This document shows positions 63,071-64,000 of a stretch of 64,000 nucleotides of DNA, in pieces; the first letter of the stretch is position 1, and the number at the start of each line of letters is the position of its first letter. The notes under the pieces were generated by a model, which saw nothing but the letters and a program-made list of their open reading frames with translations, was not told the origin of the DNA and ran no database searches. Made by a program: the position numbers and the translations under genes. This stretch comes from Anseranas semipalmata (taxonomy: Eukaryota > Chordata > Aves > Anseriformes > Anseranatidae). Where the stretch lies: assembly GCA_013399115.1 (NCBI GenBank), contig VXAA01004384.1, positions 415,035 to 479,034 of the forward strand. The letters are read 5' to 3'.

Positions 63071-64000
63071 AGCACAGTACAGACCTTGCCACTCGAAGTG
63101 TGAGAGATGGCATTCCACGCAACACCCGTGCCTGTGACATTAAACGCCAAACAGTAACAATTCCCTTTGCGACTCACAGCAGGAACCGAGCTGTAAATTT
63201 CCACAACTCTTCTCGCCCTCCATCCTTCTACTCTCAGCATCTCCAATCCAACATAACGCGACACGTGTGCCATCAGCTTGTAGCCATCCAAGAAAACAGA
63301 GCCGGGACAGCCAAAAGACACACCTTATCGCTTTGTGAAACCAAGCGCCACCAGAAAAAAAGTACAATTGTGACAAAAGAAGCAACATTTTTCAGAGCAT
63401 AAAGGACAGACCAAGAAAGTAGAAAGAACAGAAAGTAGTTGTTGATGGAGAGCAGCCAGACAGGATGGCTTAGCCACCTTTGCTATATTTTTTCCCTTGT
63501 TTACTTTACTCCAGTTTTACAGAACTCCAAAAGAAACGGGGTATTTTGAAAAGGAGAGAACCCCACAGAAACATCTTCCTGTACCTCCTACAGTCCTAGG
63601 GAGAAAGAAGTTCCACTGAACACTTTCTGCGAAGGAAAATGGCTGAGCACAAATTCATGCCAGACCACCCTCAGTGTTTATATTCCATAAAATTCAATAC
63701 CAAATCCTGTTGCCTCTCCTTTCTCTTCACGTGAGTTAAAACAAAGGACAATCAGACAGGAGCGCAACGCCGAACAGAAGACTAATGGGAAAGCATACAA
63801 TAAAACAGCAAGAAGGGAAGGGAAGGCCAAGACCGGCAGGGCCAGCCCGGCGCCGGGGCCCACCAGCAGCCTGCCCATCTTTGTGCTCGCCTCCTCTCCC
63901 CGTCCCTCCCCACCCCTGCACCTCGCGTGACCCCCACCCAAAACCAGCCCTGGTCCCTCCCCGAGCGCCATCCCCACGCTGCTTCCCCCACTCGTGCTCC

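Larger units (their letters stand above)
47603..64000 (-). other. MTA1: MTA1 intron 1, 3' part
   Basis: At least 16.4 kb of intron, reaching the window edge. GC and CpG content rise rightwards, with CpG-rich patches near 48.3-49.0, 52.0-53.1, 56.7-57.3 and 61-64 kb. It contains a decayed CR1 at about 61780-63070 and an extreme T30 tract at 56494-56523. The sequence for the expected first residues (MAANMYRVG) is not found, so exon 1 should be beyond 64000. Confidence 0.8.

Noticed and set aside
63678..63991. Minus-strand open frames near the right edge as a possible MTA1 exon 1
   Set aside because: They do not encode MAANMYRVG followed by a donor leaving one G, which exon 2 requires.
1..64000. 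CRISPR arrays, bacterial operons, tRNA or rRNA genes, viral genes
   Set aside because: None seen; spliced vertebrate exons and CR1 elements account for the recognisable content.

Overview
The window is vertebrate nuclear DNA, most likely from a bird, or failing that another sauropsid. It contains sixteen small exons with GT-AG introns on the minus strand, AT-rich introns with microsatellites and poly-A/T tracts, and two remnants of CR1 retrotransposons of the type abundant in birds and reptiles. It has no bacterial-style gene organisation, no CRISPR array and no RNA gene that I can recognise.

Nearly the whole window is one gene on the minus strand: MTA1 (metastasis-associated 1), the scaffold subunit that brings HDAC1/2 and RBBP4/7 into the NuRD deacetylase/remodelling complex. 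Transcription runs from high to low coordinates. Sixteen consecutive internal coding exons lie between 47602 and 995. Their phases join without a break into residues 10-588 of a protein I estimate at about 698 residues. Exon 1, which should encode the first nine residues and carry the promoter, is not in the window and should lie to the right of 64000. The last roughly 110 residues, with the C-terminal nuclear signal and the second RBBP-binding segment, should lie to the left of position 1. Exon numbers here count exon 1 as outside the window.

By region: 1-7575 holds exons 17-12 (RBBP-binding segment R1 and the GATA-type zinc finger). 7576-23044 is two long introns around the 59-nt exon 11. 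23045-25949 holds exons 10-8 (SANT and the end of ELM2). 25950-37188 holds exons 7-4 (ELM2 start and C-terminal BAH). 37189-47602 holds exons 3 and 2 (N-terminal BAH). 47603-64000 is intron 1. It becomes GC- and CpG-richer towards the right and contains a roughly 1.3-kb decayed CR1 in antisense orientation plus a CpG-rich patch with a TATA motif on the plus strand.

The more interesting observations are modest. A cluster of UGCAUG (RBFOX-type) motifs surrounds the symmetric 36-nt exon 17. The 17-residue acidic-loop insert known from human MTA1 has no visible counterpart. A TATA/Kozak/splice-donor configuration lies antisense in intron 1. Several introns contain stretches that look like conserved regulatory DNA. 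I found no convincing new biological system; the rest is ordinary intron.
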